From positions 61,688 through 125,687 of the forward strand of contig JAEWIF010000038.1 of NCBI GenBank assembly GCA_023387335.1: DNA of 64,000 nt. Direction: 5' to 3'. Below the pieces are notes generated by a model. The model was not told the origin of the DNA and ran no database searches. It saw nothing but the letters and a program-made list of their open reading frames with translations. The translations under genes were made by a program, and so were the position numbers. The DNA comes from Pseudomonadota bacterium. Its GTDB lineage: Bacteria; Pseudomonadota; Gammaproteobacteria; Burkholderiales; Burkholderiaceae_C. Positions 7,701 to 14,855 of the stretch are shown one piece after another (within the stretch, counting starts at the first letter, position 1; each line of letters starts with the position of its first letter).

Positions 7701-10321
7701 AGTCCGGCGAGGCGACCCTGCGCTTCGAGCTGGGCGCCAACAAGGTGCTGGAGGTTCGCGCCTGGCTGCAGCCGGACCAGCGCGAGTGGCTGCTGGTCGG
7801 CTTCGCAGAGGGGACGGTCGGGCACAAGGCCCTGTCGGGCAACGCGCAGGCGCTGCAGGATGCCGGCGCGGCCGACACGCTGTTCGACCAGAACCGGCTC
7901 GCCTTCTACGCAAAAGGGATGGTCAAGGGCGAGTACCTCCTCACGGCCGCCTACGACTCGGCCAAGGAGCGCGGCACGCGCGCCAACCCGCTGCTGCACC
8001 AGGCGATCGACCCCAACCAGTTCTACACGCTGTACGGCGATGCGACTCAGGCGCAGTACGACGCGGCCAGCATCCGCAAGCTGTACGTGAAGATCGAGAA
8101 GCAGCAGTTCTACGCGCTGTTCGGCGACTTCAACACCGGCCTGACCGTCACCGAGCTGGGACGCTACAGCCGCACCGTCAACGGCGTGAAGTCCGAGTAC
8201 AGGGGCGACAAGGCCAGCTACACCGCGTTCGCCACGCGCACCGCGCAGGCCTACCTGAAGGACGAGATCCAGGGCGACGGCAGCTCGGGCCTTTACCGGC
8301 TGCGCGCGCGCGACGTCCTGCCCAATACCGACAAGGCGCGCATCGAAGTCCGCGACCGCTTCCAGCCGGACCGCGTGCTGCAGACGCGGCCGCTCGCGCC
8401 CTGGCTGGACTACCAGATCGACTACGTGCTCGGGACGATCCAGCTGCGCGAGCCGCTCGCGTCGCGGGACGCCGACTTCAACCCGCAATTCCTTGTCGTC
8501 GAGTACGAGTCGGACGGCCGCGGCGTCGAGGCGTGGACCTACGGCGGCCGGGCTGCGCTGCAGGTGTCCGAGTCGACGGTGGTCGGCGTCACGGGCGTGC
8601 ACGAGGGCGACCCGGGACGGAGCGGGACGCTTGCCGCGGCCGACGCGACGGTCCGCATCGACGACCACACGCGTGCCAGGTTCGAGGTCGCCAGCAGCCG
8701 CCAGGAGGTGGCGGGCACGACCGAGTCCGGCAACGCCTACCTCGCCGAAGTCCAGCACGAGGCCGGCAAGACGCAGGCGCGCGCATACGTGCGCGAGCAG
8801 CAGGCCGGGTTCGGCCTGGGGCAGCAGTCAGTGCTGGGCCGGGGCCAGCGCCGGGTGGGCGCGGAAGGGCGCGTGCAGGCCTCCGACACGCTGCAGGTGC
8901 AGGCGGAGGCCGGCCGCGCGCAGGACCTGACGACGTCGGCGTCGCGCGACGTGATGGAGGGCCGGGTCAACTGGGACGCCACCGAATCGGTGAAGGTGCA
9001 GGCGGGCGCGCGGGTGGTGCGCGAGTCGGACGGGAAGGGCGGCGAAGGCACGACCCAGCAGGCGATCGGCGGAGTGGCTTACCAGGCGAGCGAACAGCTG
9101 ACGCTGCGTGCGTCGACGGAGCTGAGCATCGGCCGCGGTCCTTCGACCGGTGGGCTGGCGGCGTATCCGGACCGCTTGCAGCTGGGGGCCGACTACCGCC
9201 TGACCCAGGACCTGGCACTGACCGCCCAGCACGAGATCGCGCAGGCGGGCGAGGCCCGGCTGTCGACTACCACCGTCGGACTGCGCAAGCGCCTGTGGGA
9301 AGGGGCGGAGCTGCGCTCCTCGCTGGGCAGCCAGGCCACCACGGACGGCGATCGGCTGTTCGCCAGCCTCGGCGCCATCCAGCGCTGGCACCTGAACGAG
9401 AACTGGTCGCTGGACGGCGGCCTGGAGCAGACCCGAACGCTGCGCGGAGTGCAGTCGGACGATCCCCTGCGAATCAACCAGGTGCCCTCCAGCGGCACGG
9501 TGCCGGCCACGTCGCCCGTCGCGTCGATCCCCTCGGGGTCGTCCACGCCGTCCGGCCTGGGCCTGGTCGCGACGGACTTCACGGCCGTCAGTGCCGGCGT
9601 CGCCTACCGGAACGAGGTCTGGAGCGGCAACGCTCGCGCCGAATGGCGCACCAGCAGCATCGAGCGCCGCGTGAACGTCCTGGCCGGAGCGCAGCGCAAG
9701 CTCGATGCGGGCGAGGCGGTGGCCGCGGGTCTCCAGTGGAGCCGGTCGGAAGGCGGGTCCGCCGAGGGCCAGCGCCTGAACACGCGCCTGTCCTATGTGT
9801 GGCGGCCCGCCGACAGCAACTGGGTCGTGCTGGACCGGCTCGAGTACGTGCAGGAGTCCACCCCGAACGTCGAAACCCAGCTGTTCGTGCGCAAGCTGAT
9901 CAACAACCTCAACGCGAACTACCGGCCCAACGCGCGCAGCCAGGTCGCCTTGCAGTACGGCGCGAAGTTCGTGCGCGAGATGCTGGGCGACTTCTCGGCC
10001 TCCGGCTACACCGACCTGTTCGGCGTGGAGGCCCGCCAGGACCTCACCCGCGACATCGACGTCGGCCTGCACGCCGGCATGCTGCGCGTGCTGGCGGCGA
10101 ATGCCCGCACGTACCATCTCGGCATTTCCGTGGGTTACCGCCTCGCCACCAACACCTCGCTGGTCCTCGGCTGGAACGCGCAGGGCTTCTGGGATGCGGA
10201 CTTCGCGGGCGCCCAGTACCGCGCCAAGGGCCTGTACCTCACGCTGCGCACCAAGTTCGACCAGGACACGCTCGACCTCAACGCACGCCCGGCCGGGCCT
10301 GTCTCCCTGTCCACACCATGA
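4712..10321 (+). CDS. Giant DUF11/carboxypeptidase-regulatory protein with outer-membrane beta-barrel (D)
   Basis: 1869 residues from a GTG 3 bp after the previous stop. The hydrophobic export segment is at about 46-62, so an internal GTG at 4844 would give a more normal signal peptide. Order: N-terminal strand with TDIANTASVSY; carboxypeptidase-regulatory-like fold about 263-350 (GVVFDSATGQPLDGVRVTLI); DUF11 about 390-525; a second regulatory-like fold about 530-630 (RPVANARILLQDGTYVITDA); beta-rich linkers; then from about 1100 (FYTLYGDATQAQYDA) a long run of amphipathic strands ending YLTLRTKFD. That tail reads as an outer-membrane barrel or scaffold. No ATPase, protease or POTRA-like domain is evident. 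Its stop overlaps the next gene's ATG (ATGA). A role in displaying or exporting the small DUF11 proteins is inference. Confidence 0.8.
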   Translation: MTSPSTPSTARAATRGRGLPTGLLDAAPAGLGVRACRAQAQAWFVRLIAFLVLASCAWAALAATPPSTDIANTASVSYDLGTTTLAAASTATVTTVATTPATIRFLSYMPNGGNGSATMQQVGTTTCAAAGGAYAPLPPPVVPIAGALATPGNHPLAPVTAYGSADTAFIQVTDFSANADPAVAEPLLVTVTNSSGDSEKLRLLETGPSTGVFVGYVPLHQGAVQPGNCRLEVKANEKLVATYVQGGTSAVSTSTALVDPLGVVFDSATGQPLDGVRVTLIDAGTGLPAQVFGDDGVSLYPSSMLTGSTVTDSTGKAYAMGPGRYQFPRVNAPGTYRLQVDPPLGYRYPSTVADAVLQQLPTAPYNLSAVSRGAPFTVLPGPPVEIDVPLDPGPYGSIDLAKSSPKTVAAVGDFVPYTVAISTTSERALPGLQLLDRLPAGLRYRAGSARVNGVAIPDPQGGPDGRSLVFAAGTVPARGSLTLTYIAVVGPDTPLGPAQNTVQAVGRISSNTAGATVVIREELNASRAILMGQVTVAPSCEADANDRASRRPVANARILLQDGTYVITDAEGHWHIENVRPGTHVVQLDTTTLPEGLQLRSCEDHQRTGGRDFSQFVNVRGGTLWRADFRLAPVESCLRQQIRRNGRDLEVLLSAPVGQQSLSATVLLPQGAKVEPDSVLLDGRPAAGVQVEDGFLVLRVQVLPARWQRRLALRLVEDTPGEVKLSVRTRGIGGADAPLAPVSLAAGAAQAAACGALPVDLASLKGSSKAQASQPLISAAPVAAISAAADGNSYAEQLPYDDRWLAAAEPGPEWLHPRADFSPAFPAIKVAVKHAGRQSVELRVNGAPVDPLRFDGTQLNPAGSVALSLWRGVEIRSGKNLLEVTVRDGDGKVAFAERREIHFGTVVARAEYDASQSRSVADGRTPPVIAVRFVDPEGKPVRRGLVGDFSVEPPYAPQDSAAALQREPLSSTTGGARARFEIGENGVALIPLRPTSQSGEATLRFELGANKVLEVRAWLQPDQREWLLVGFAEGTVGHKALSGNAQALQDAGAADTLFDQNRLAFYAKGMVKGEYLLTAAYDSAKERGTRANPLLHQAIDPNQFYTLYGDATQAQYDAASIRKLYVKIEKQQFYALFGDFNTGLTVTELGRYSRTVNGVKSEYRGDKASYTAFATRTAQAYLKDEIQGDGSSGLYRLRARDVLPNTDKARIEVRDRFQPDRVLQTRPLAPWLDYQIDYVLGTIQLREPLASRDADFNPQFLVVEYESDGRGVEAWTYGGRAALQVSESTVVGVTGVHEGDPGRSGTLAAADATVRIDDHTRARFEVASSRQEVAGTTESGNAYLAEVQHEAGKTQARAYVREQQAGFGLGQQSVLGRGQRRVGAEGRVQASDTLQVQAEAGRAQDLTTSASRDVMEGRVNWDATESVKVQAGARVVRESDGKGGEGTTQQAIGGVAYQASEQLTLRASTELSIGRGPSTGGLAAYPDRLQLGADYRLTQDLALTAQHEIAQAGEARLSTTTVGLRKRLWEGAELRSSLGSQATTDGDRLFASLGAIQRWHLNENWSLDGGLEQTRTLRGVQSDDPLRINQVPSSGTVPATSPVASIPSGSSTPSGLGLVATDFTAVSAGVAYRNEVWSGNARAEWRTSSIERRVNVLAGAQRKLDAGEAVAAGLQWSRSEGGSAEGQRLNTRLSYVWRPADSNWVVLDRLEYVQESTPNVETQLFVRKLINNLNANYRPNARSQVALQYGAKFVREMLGDFSASGYTDLFGVEARQDLTRDIDVGLHAGMLRVLAANARTYHLGISVGYRLATNTSLVLGWNAQGFWDADFAGAQYRAKGLYLTLRTKFDQDTLDLNARPAGPVSLSTP

Positions 10322-12075
10322 GCACGATCCCCCTCATCCTCCACGCCGTGCGCAGCCTCGGGGCGCTGTGCGTGGCCTTCGCCGCCGGGCTGACGTTCGC
10401 GCCGGCCGCGCAGGCGCAACAGGTGCTGCATGGCTACCCGTGCGCGGCGGACCGGTTCAAGGCCCTCCAGCAGCCCTCTTTCAGCGGCTCGCTGAACTGC
10501 ACCGCCAACGACGTGGCCATCACGCAGATCGCGATCAACCGAACCTACTACCCCGGCGTGAACACCACGCCGCCGGCCGATCTGCTGACGGGCGCGGGCT
10601 GCGTGGGCGGCACGACCGCGACGGCCAACCTGAACGTGACGGTGCAGTTCAACTCGCCCGACCGCTACGACATCGGCATCTTCCTGGCCGAGGACGGCGG
10701 CAATCCGCAGCTGCTGGCGTCGTCGGCCGGCAGCGCCAAGCAGTGCACGGTCTCGATCCTGCCCCTGGACGTCGGCGGCATCCCCAACCCGTTCGGCACC
10801 GGGACGGTCCCCTCGCCGTTCAACAACCTGAACAACGCCACGGGCGGTTACTGCGGCGACGGCTCCAACACCACGGTGCCGACGGCCGCGTACTCCGCCG
10901 CCACCGGCCGCCCGACCGGCACCGGCATCGCCACCTTCATCATCTACGACGTGCCGATCCGCTGTTCGTCGACGACGGCTTCGGGCTCGGGAAAGCTGAA
11001 CATCCCGTTCGTGGTGTCCTGGTTGCAGAACGCCGGCAACAGCTGCAACGGGCCCACCCAGGTCACACCGGGCACCACGTCCAAGTGCAACGCACCCAGC
11101 GGCACGCTCGGCGACGTCGACGTGGTGACGCTGCCCCAGGTGGCCAAGACCAACAACGTGTCCAGCCTCAGCCCCGGCGATGCCACGACCTACACGATCA
11201 CGGTGGCGAACCAGACGGGGGCTGCGATCGCCGCATCCACCCTGTCCGATCCGGCCGTGGCCGGGCTGTCGGTCAGCTCGGTCGCTTGCGCGGCGACGGC
11301 GGGAGCGGCCTGTCCCGGCGGCCTCACGCCGGCCACGCTGGCCTCGGGCGTCGCGCTGGGCAGCATGGCGAACAACAGCACGCTGACGTTCACCGTGTCG
11401 GGAACCGTCACGTCGAGCGGCTTCGGCACGGCGGCCTCGCCGTGGGTGCCCGCGGACGGCGGATCCCTGACCAACACAGCGACGGTCACCGTGCAAGGCG
11501 TGGCGGTCAGCGCCATCGACACCGATACCGTGTACTACCCCAAGCTGACCAATGCGAAGACGGTGGTGACGGTCAGCGACCCCGTGCGGGGGCCGGGCGG
11601 TTCCGCCGGTTGCGGCACGGCGCCCTGCCTGCCCCTGAACATTCCCGGCGCGGTCGCCCAGTACAGCATCACGCTGAGCAACACAGGGCAGGGTCGGGTG
11701 GACCAGAACACGGTGGTGGTCACCGACCCGATCCCGCCCAACACGTCCCTCTACGTGGGCCTTCCCGCGGCGGCGACCAACTGCGCCGCGGCCGGGATAC
11801 CGGTCAGCTTCACGAACGGCGCGAACTCGAGCGGGCTCACGTTCACGGCCGGCACCGACCTGCAGTACTCCAGCGACAACGGAAGCACCTGGACGGCCAG
11901 TCCGACCTGGGCGTTCATGCCCTCCGTCGTCACGGCCAACGGCACGCTGCCACCGGGCTGCTACGCGGCCAACATCACCAACATCCGGGTCAATCCGAAG
12001 GGACGGATGGCGGCCGCCGCGACTCCGGCTTCGCCGACGTCATTCACCCTCGGGTTCCGGGTCCTGGTTCGCTGA
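10318..12075 (+). CDS. Secreted multi-domain DUF11 protein E
   Basis: 585 residues, translationally coupled to the giant gene by an ATGA overlap. A signal peptide covers about residues 1-35 (ending PAAQAQ). An N-terminal domain of about 230 residues, cysteine-containing (SLNCTANDVAITQIAINRTY), is followed by two DUF11 repeats: SLSPGDATTYTITVANQTGA about 285-400 and IPGAVAQYSITLSNTGQG about 440-580. It contains SSDNGSTW, like the Asp-box-like motif of protein B, and ends TLGFRVLVR. Its last 36 bp overlap the end of ribB on the opposite strand. Secreted or surface protein of unknown function; probably the largest partner of the barrel protein. Confidence 0.8.
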   Translation: MSTIPLILHAVRSLGALCVAFAAGLTFAPAAQAQQVLHGYPCAADRFKALQQPSFSGSLNCTANDVAITQIAINRTYYPGVNTTPPADLLTGAGCVGGTTATANLNVTVQFNSPDRYDIGIFLAEDGGNPQLLASSAGSAKQCTVSILPLDVGGIPNPFGTGTVPSPFNNLNNATGGYCGDGSNTTVPTAAYSAATGRPTGTGIATFIIYDVPIRCSSTTASGSGKLNIPFVVSWLQNAGNSCNGPTQVTPGTTSKCNAPSGTLGDVDVVTLPQVAKTNNVSSLSPGDATTYTITVANQTGAAIAASTLSDPAVAGLSVSSVACAATAGAACPGGLTPATLASGVALGSMANNSTLTFTVSGTVTSSGFGTAASPWVPADGGSLTNTATVTVQGVAVSAIDTDTVYYPKLTNAKTVVTVSDPVRGPGGSAGCGTAPCLPLNIPGAVAQYSITLSNTGQGRVDQNTVVVTDPIPPNTSLYVGLPAAATNCAAAGIPVSFTNGANSSGLTFTAGTDLQYSSDNGSTWTASPTWAFMPSVVTANGTLPPGCYAANITNIRVNPKGRMAAAATPASPTSFTLGFRVLVR

Positions 12076-12729
12076 CGGCGCGATCCCGCCGCGCCGCCAT
12101 TTCGCGATCGCCGCCACGGTGGTGCATAGCAAGCCTTGCTCGCGCGCGTACTCGGCGACCTGCGGGCCGCGCGCCATGCTGCCGTCGGGATTCATCAGCT
12201 CGCACAGCACGCCTGCGGGAAACAGGCCGGCCAGCGTGGCGAGGTCCACCGCGGCTTCGGTGTGGCCCTCGCGCTCCAGCACGCCGCCGGGCCGGGCCAC
12301 CAGCGGGAACACGTGGCCGGGCGAGACGATCTCGCTGCGCTCCAGCGTGGACCGCAGCGCGCACTGGATGGTCTGCACGCGGTCCGCGGCCGACACGCCG
12401 GTGCTGACGCCGTGCGACGCCTCGATCGACTGCGTGAACGCGGTGGCGTAGCGCGAGCGGTTGACCTCCACCATCGGGCGCAGCTTCAGCTCGCTCGCCT
12501 TCTCGGGCAGCAGGCACAGGCACACGATGCCGCTGCCGTCGCGGATCAGCCGCGCCATCACCGCGGGCGTGACGCTTTCGGCCGCGCAGATGAGGTCGGC
12601 CTCGTTCTCGCGATCGGCGTCGTCCAGCACCAGCACGGGCCGGCCGGCGCGGATCGCCTCGAGGACAAGCGGGAGGGGCGCCAGCTCGATGGCCGGCGCG
12701 GTGGGGGAGGGAAGGGAATCGATCAACAT
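12040..12729 (-). CDS. ribB: 3,4-dihydroxy-2-butanone-4-phosphate synthase
   Basis: Converts ribulose 5-phosphate to the four-carbon precursor of the riboflavin xylene ring. 229 residues, the size of a stand-alone RibB with no GTP cyclohydrolase II domain fused. Signature residues are present: the acidic loop DDADRENEADLI, the substrate segment SRYATAFTQSIEA, and HGVSTGVSAADR plus GHVFPL and REGHTEAAVDL for metal and substrate binding. GGAG precedes the ATG at 12729. The long leader contains an FMN riboswitch (12838-12983) and two short hairpins nearer the start, so expression should fall when FMN is abundant. Confidence 0.95.
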   Translation of the reverse strand: MLIDSLPSPTAPAIELAPLPLVLEAIRAGRPVLVLDDADRENEADLICAAESVTPAVMARLIRDGSGIVCLCLLPEKASELKLRPMVEVNRSRYATAFTQSIEASHGVSTGVSAADRVQTIQCALRSTLERSEIVSPGHVFPLVARPGGVLEREGHTEAAVDLATLAGLFPAGVLCELMNPDGSMARGPQVAEYAREQGLLCTTVAAIAKWRRGGIAPSANQDPEPEGE

Positions 12730-12837
12730 GAAACGCTCCTGTCGGTTGAACAAAAACGCTTCAAGGCACAAGAACGCCGCCGGCCGCGCCGGAAGGCGCG
12801 GACGACGACACATCGCAGGTGCCGGGGCACCCGCGAA

Positions 12838-12983
12838 TCTTCTTTCATCCGGACTTTGACCGTCGGCCCCAGCATTGGACTGGGTCTGCTGACCCCGGGC
12901 CACTGGCGTGGTCCGGGCGCTCGCGGGCTCGCGGCTTGCGCCGCCTACCGCCGGTGGGGAATTCCGCCCCGCCCTGAAGACCC
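12838..12983 (-). promoter_or_regulatory. FMN riboswitch (RFN element) controlling ribB
   Basis: On the minus strand the leader shows the conserved RFN blocks in order: GGGCGGGGCGGAATTCCCCA, then CCGGCGGTA, GAGCCCGCGAGC, GGTCAGCAGACCC, GGGGCCGACGGTCA and AGTCCGGATGAAAGAAG. These are the hallmark sequences of the FMN aptamer. Between the aptamer and ribB lie hairpins GGTGCC/GGCACC (12818-12831) and CCGCGCC/GGCGCGG (12784-12801), candidates for the expression platform. There is no U-tract, so control may act on translation. A TATATT box at about 12991-12996 is a possible -10. Confidence 0.95.
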
Positions 12984-13022
12984 GTCGAATATAGGACGTC
13001 CGGCCCCCTATAGTCGGACGCC

Positions 13023-13952
13023 ATGGAGACAACCACGCGACCCCCGTGGGCCCGGCGCTGGTCGGTGCTCCGGCGCCGCGCGCGACGTTGGCCGCCGGCG
13101 GTGCGCGGACTGTTGTGGTCGGCCACGGCCGGCCTGCTGTTCACGGTGCTCAACGCGATCATGCGCGAGCTGTCGCTGCAGCTCGCGCCGTTCCAGACGC
13201 AGTTCCTGCGCTACCTCGCCGGCCTGGCGGTGATGACGCCGCTGCTGCTGCGCGCCGGGCTCGGCTCCTACCGGCCGCGGACCGTCGGCGGGCAGTTCCT
13301 GCGCGGCGGCGTGCACACGGCGGGCCTGTGCCTGTGGTTCATCGCGCTGCCGCACATCGGCCTGGCCGACACGACGGCGATCGGCTTCACCACGCCGATC
13401 TTCATCATGATCGGCGCGGTGCTGGTGTTCAAGGAGACCATGCGCTGGGAGCGCTGGCTGGCCGCGCTGATCGGCATGGGCGGCGTGCTGATCGTGGTCG
13501 GGCCGCAGCTGACCGGGGCGGGCGGCTGGTACACGCTGGTGATGCTGGCGTCGGCGCCGGTCTTCGCCGCTTCCTTCCTCATCACCAAGGGGCTGACGCG
13601 CTACGAGCGCCCCGAGGTCATCGTGGTGTGGCAGGCGATCACCGTCACGCTGTGCAGCCTGCCGCTGGCGCTGCCGGGGTGGACCTGGCCGACGGCGCCG
13701 CAGTGGCTGCTGTTCGTCGCCTGCGGCGTGCTCGGCAGCACGGCGCACTACTGCCTGACGCGCTCGTTCTCGGTGGCCGACATCTCGGCCACGCAATCGG
13801 CCAAGTTCCTGGAGCTGGTGTGGGCGACCGCGCTCGGCTGGCTGGTGTTCTCGGACGTGCCCAGCCGCTGGACGCTGCTGGGCGGCGCGGTGATCTGCGC
13901 CTCGACGCTGTGGATCGCGCGGCGCGAGGTGCGCGGCAAGGCGACCGCCTGA
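13023..13952 (+). CDS. EamA/DMT-superfamily membrane transporter
   Basis: 309 residues with ten predicted membrane helices, the layout of drug/metabolite-transporter permeases with two EamA repeats. The first starts near residue 30 (LLWSATAGLLFTVLNAIMR) and the second near 165 (YTLVMLASAPVFAASFLITK). An Arg/Pro-rich N-terminus precedes helix 1. Substrate cannot be told; relatives export amino acids, purines or other metabolites. It is divergent from the ribB riboswitch leader, only about 40 bp away, and its stop abuts the stop of the convergent 5'-nucleotidase gene. Confidence 0.85.
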   Translation: METTTRPPWARRWSVLRRRARRWPPAVRGLLWSATAGLLFTVLNAIMRELSLQLAPFQTQFLRYLAGLAVMTPLLLRAGLGSYRPRTVGGQFLRGGVHTAGLCLWFIALPHIGLADTTAIGFTTPIFIMIGAVLVFKETMRWERWLAALIGMGGVLIVVGPQLTGAGGWYTLVMLASAPVFAASFLITKGLTRYERPEVIVVWQAITVTLCSLPLALPGWTWPTAPQWLLFVACGVLGSTAHYCLTRSFSVADISATQSAKFLELVWATALGWLVFSDVPSRWTLLGGAVICASTLWIARREVRGKATA

Positions 13953-14855
13953 TCAGTTCCGCACGTTGATGATGCCGCCCGACACGTGCCCCGCGGGCAC
14001 GTGCAGCGCCGCGTGGTCCACGTGCCGGGTCTGGTCGTCGAAGAAGAAGTCGGGTTCGAACTCGCGCAGGAATTCGCCCTTGTGCAGCCCGCCGAGGAAC
14101 ATGGCTTCGTCCACCTGGATGTTCCAGTGCATCAGCGTGCGGATGGCGCGCTCGTGCGCCGGGGCGCTGCGCGCCGTCACCAGCGCCGTGCGGATCTTCA
14201 TCGCGGGCGTGCCGCTGGCCTGCAGCCGGTGCAGCGCGGCGAGGAACGGCTTGAACGGCCCGTCGGGCAGCGGCTGCAGCACGTTGTCGGACTCGTGCTT
14301 CTGGAAGGCGTCGAGGCCGCCGTCCTGGAACACCCGCTCGGCCTGGTCGGAGAACAGCACCGCGTCGCCGTCGAAGGCGATGCGCACCTCGGTCGGGTAG
14401 TTGTCGCCGGCCTGCATCGACTCGGTGACCACTCGTGCCGCCGGGAACCCGGCCGTGAGGGCTTCACGCACGTCCTCCGCGTTGGCCGACAGGAACAGGT
14501 GCGCATTCAGCGGCCGCAGGTAGCGGAACGGCGAGCGGCCCTGGGTGAACACGCCGCGCTCGAGCTTGATCTCGTTGGCCGTGCCCGAGCGGAAGATGCG
14601 CATGCCCGACACCGGGTCGTTGCGCGAGAGGATCACCACCTCCACGCGCTGGCTGGTCGTGTCGTTGAACGCGAGCAGCTTCTTGATGAGCGGAAACGCG
14701 ATCCCCGGCCGCGCAGGCTGGTCCAGCCGCTGCAGCTGCAGCGCCATGTAGCCCTGCGAGTCGCCGCTCTCGAAGATGCGGTTCTCCTCCTCGAAGTTGA
14801 ACAGCGCGCGCGAGGAGATCGCGACCACCAGCTTGTCGTCGGGGAATACGCTCAT
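13953..14855 (-). CDS. Cytosolic 5'-nucleotidase family protein
   Basis: 300 residues starting MSVFPDDKLVVAISSRALFN. It resembles the cytosolic 5'-nucleotidase I-like family (Pfam 5-nucleotidase), which dephosphorylates nucleoside monophosphates. Conserved pieces include LVVAISSRALFNFEEENRIF, VVILSRNDPVSGMRIF and the acidic patch VRIAFDGDAVLFSDQAE, consistent with a HAD-like phosphatase fold. Its ATG overlaps the stop of gspF (ATGA), so it is translated from the same message; a functional link to type II secretion is unlikely and the pairing is probably incidental. Confidence 0.8.
   Translation of the reverse strand: MSVFPDDKLVVAISSRALFNFEEENRIFESGDSQGYMALQLQRLDQPARPGIAFPLIKKLLAFNDTTSQRVEVVILSRNDPVSGMRIFRSGTANEIKLERGVFTQGRSPFRYLRPLNAHLFLSANAEDVREALTAGFPAARVVTESMQAGDNYPTEVRIAFDGDAVLFSDQAERVFQDGGLDAFQKHESDNVLQPLPDGPFKPFLAALHRLQASGTPAMKIRTALVTARSAPAHERAIRTLMHWNIQVDEAMFLGGLHKGEFLREFEPDFFFDDQTRHVDHAALHVPAGHVSGGIINVRN

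Noticed and set aside
3548..8758. A 1736-codon open frame on the minus strand opposite the DUF11 locus.
   Set aside because: Its sequence is low-complexity and rich in Arg, Gly, Ala, Val, Leu and His, with no start signal or domain; long antisense frames arise in GC-rich DNA where the coding strand avoids the matching stop codons. The plus-strand genes here have clear signal peptides and domains.
7786..10317. Frame of protein E continuing upstream for 844 codons.
   Set aside because: It is a shadow of the giant gene; protein E starts at 10318 with a signal peptide and ATGA overlap.
10101..12407. A 768-codon plus-strand frame over the end of the giant gene, protein E and ribB.
   Set aside because: Arg/His/Gly-rich shadow without domain or signal; crosses three unrelated genes.
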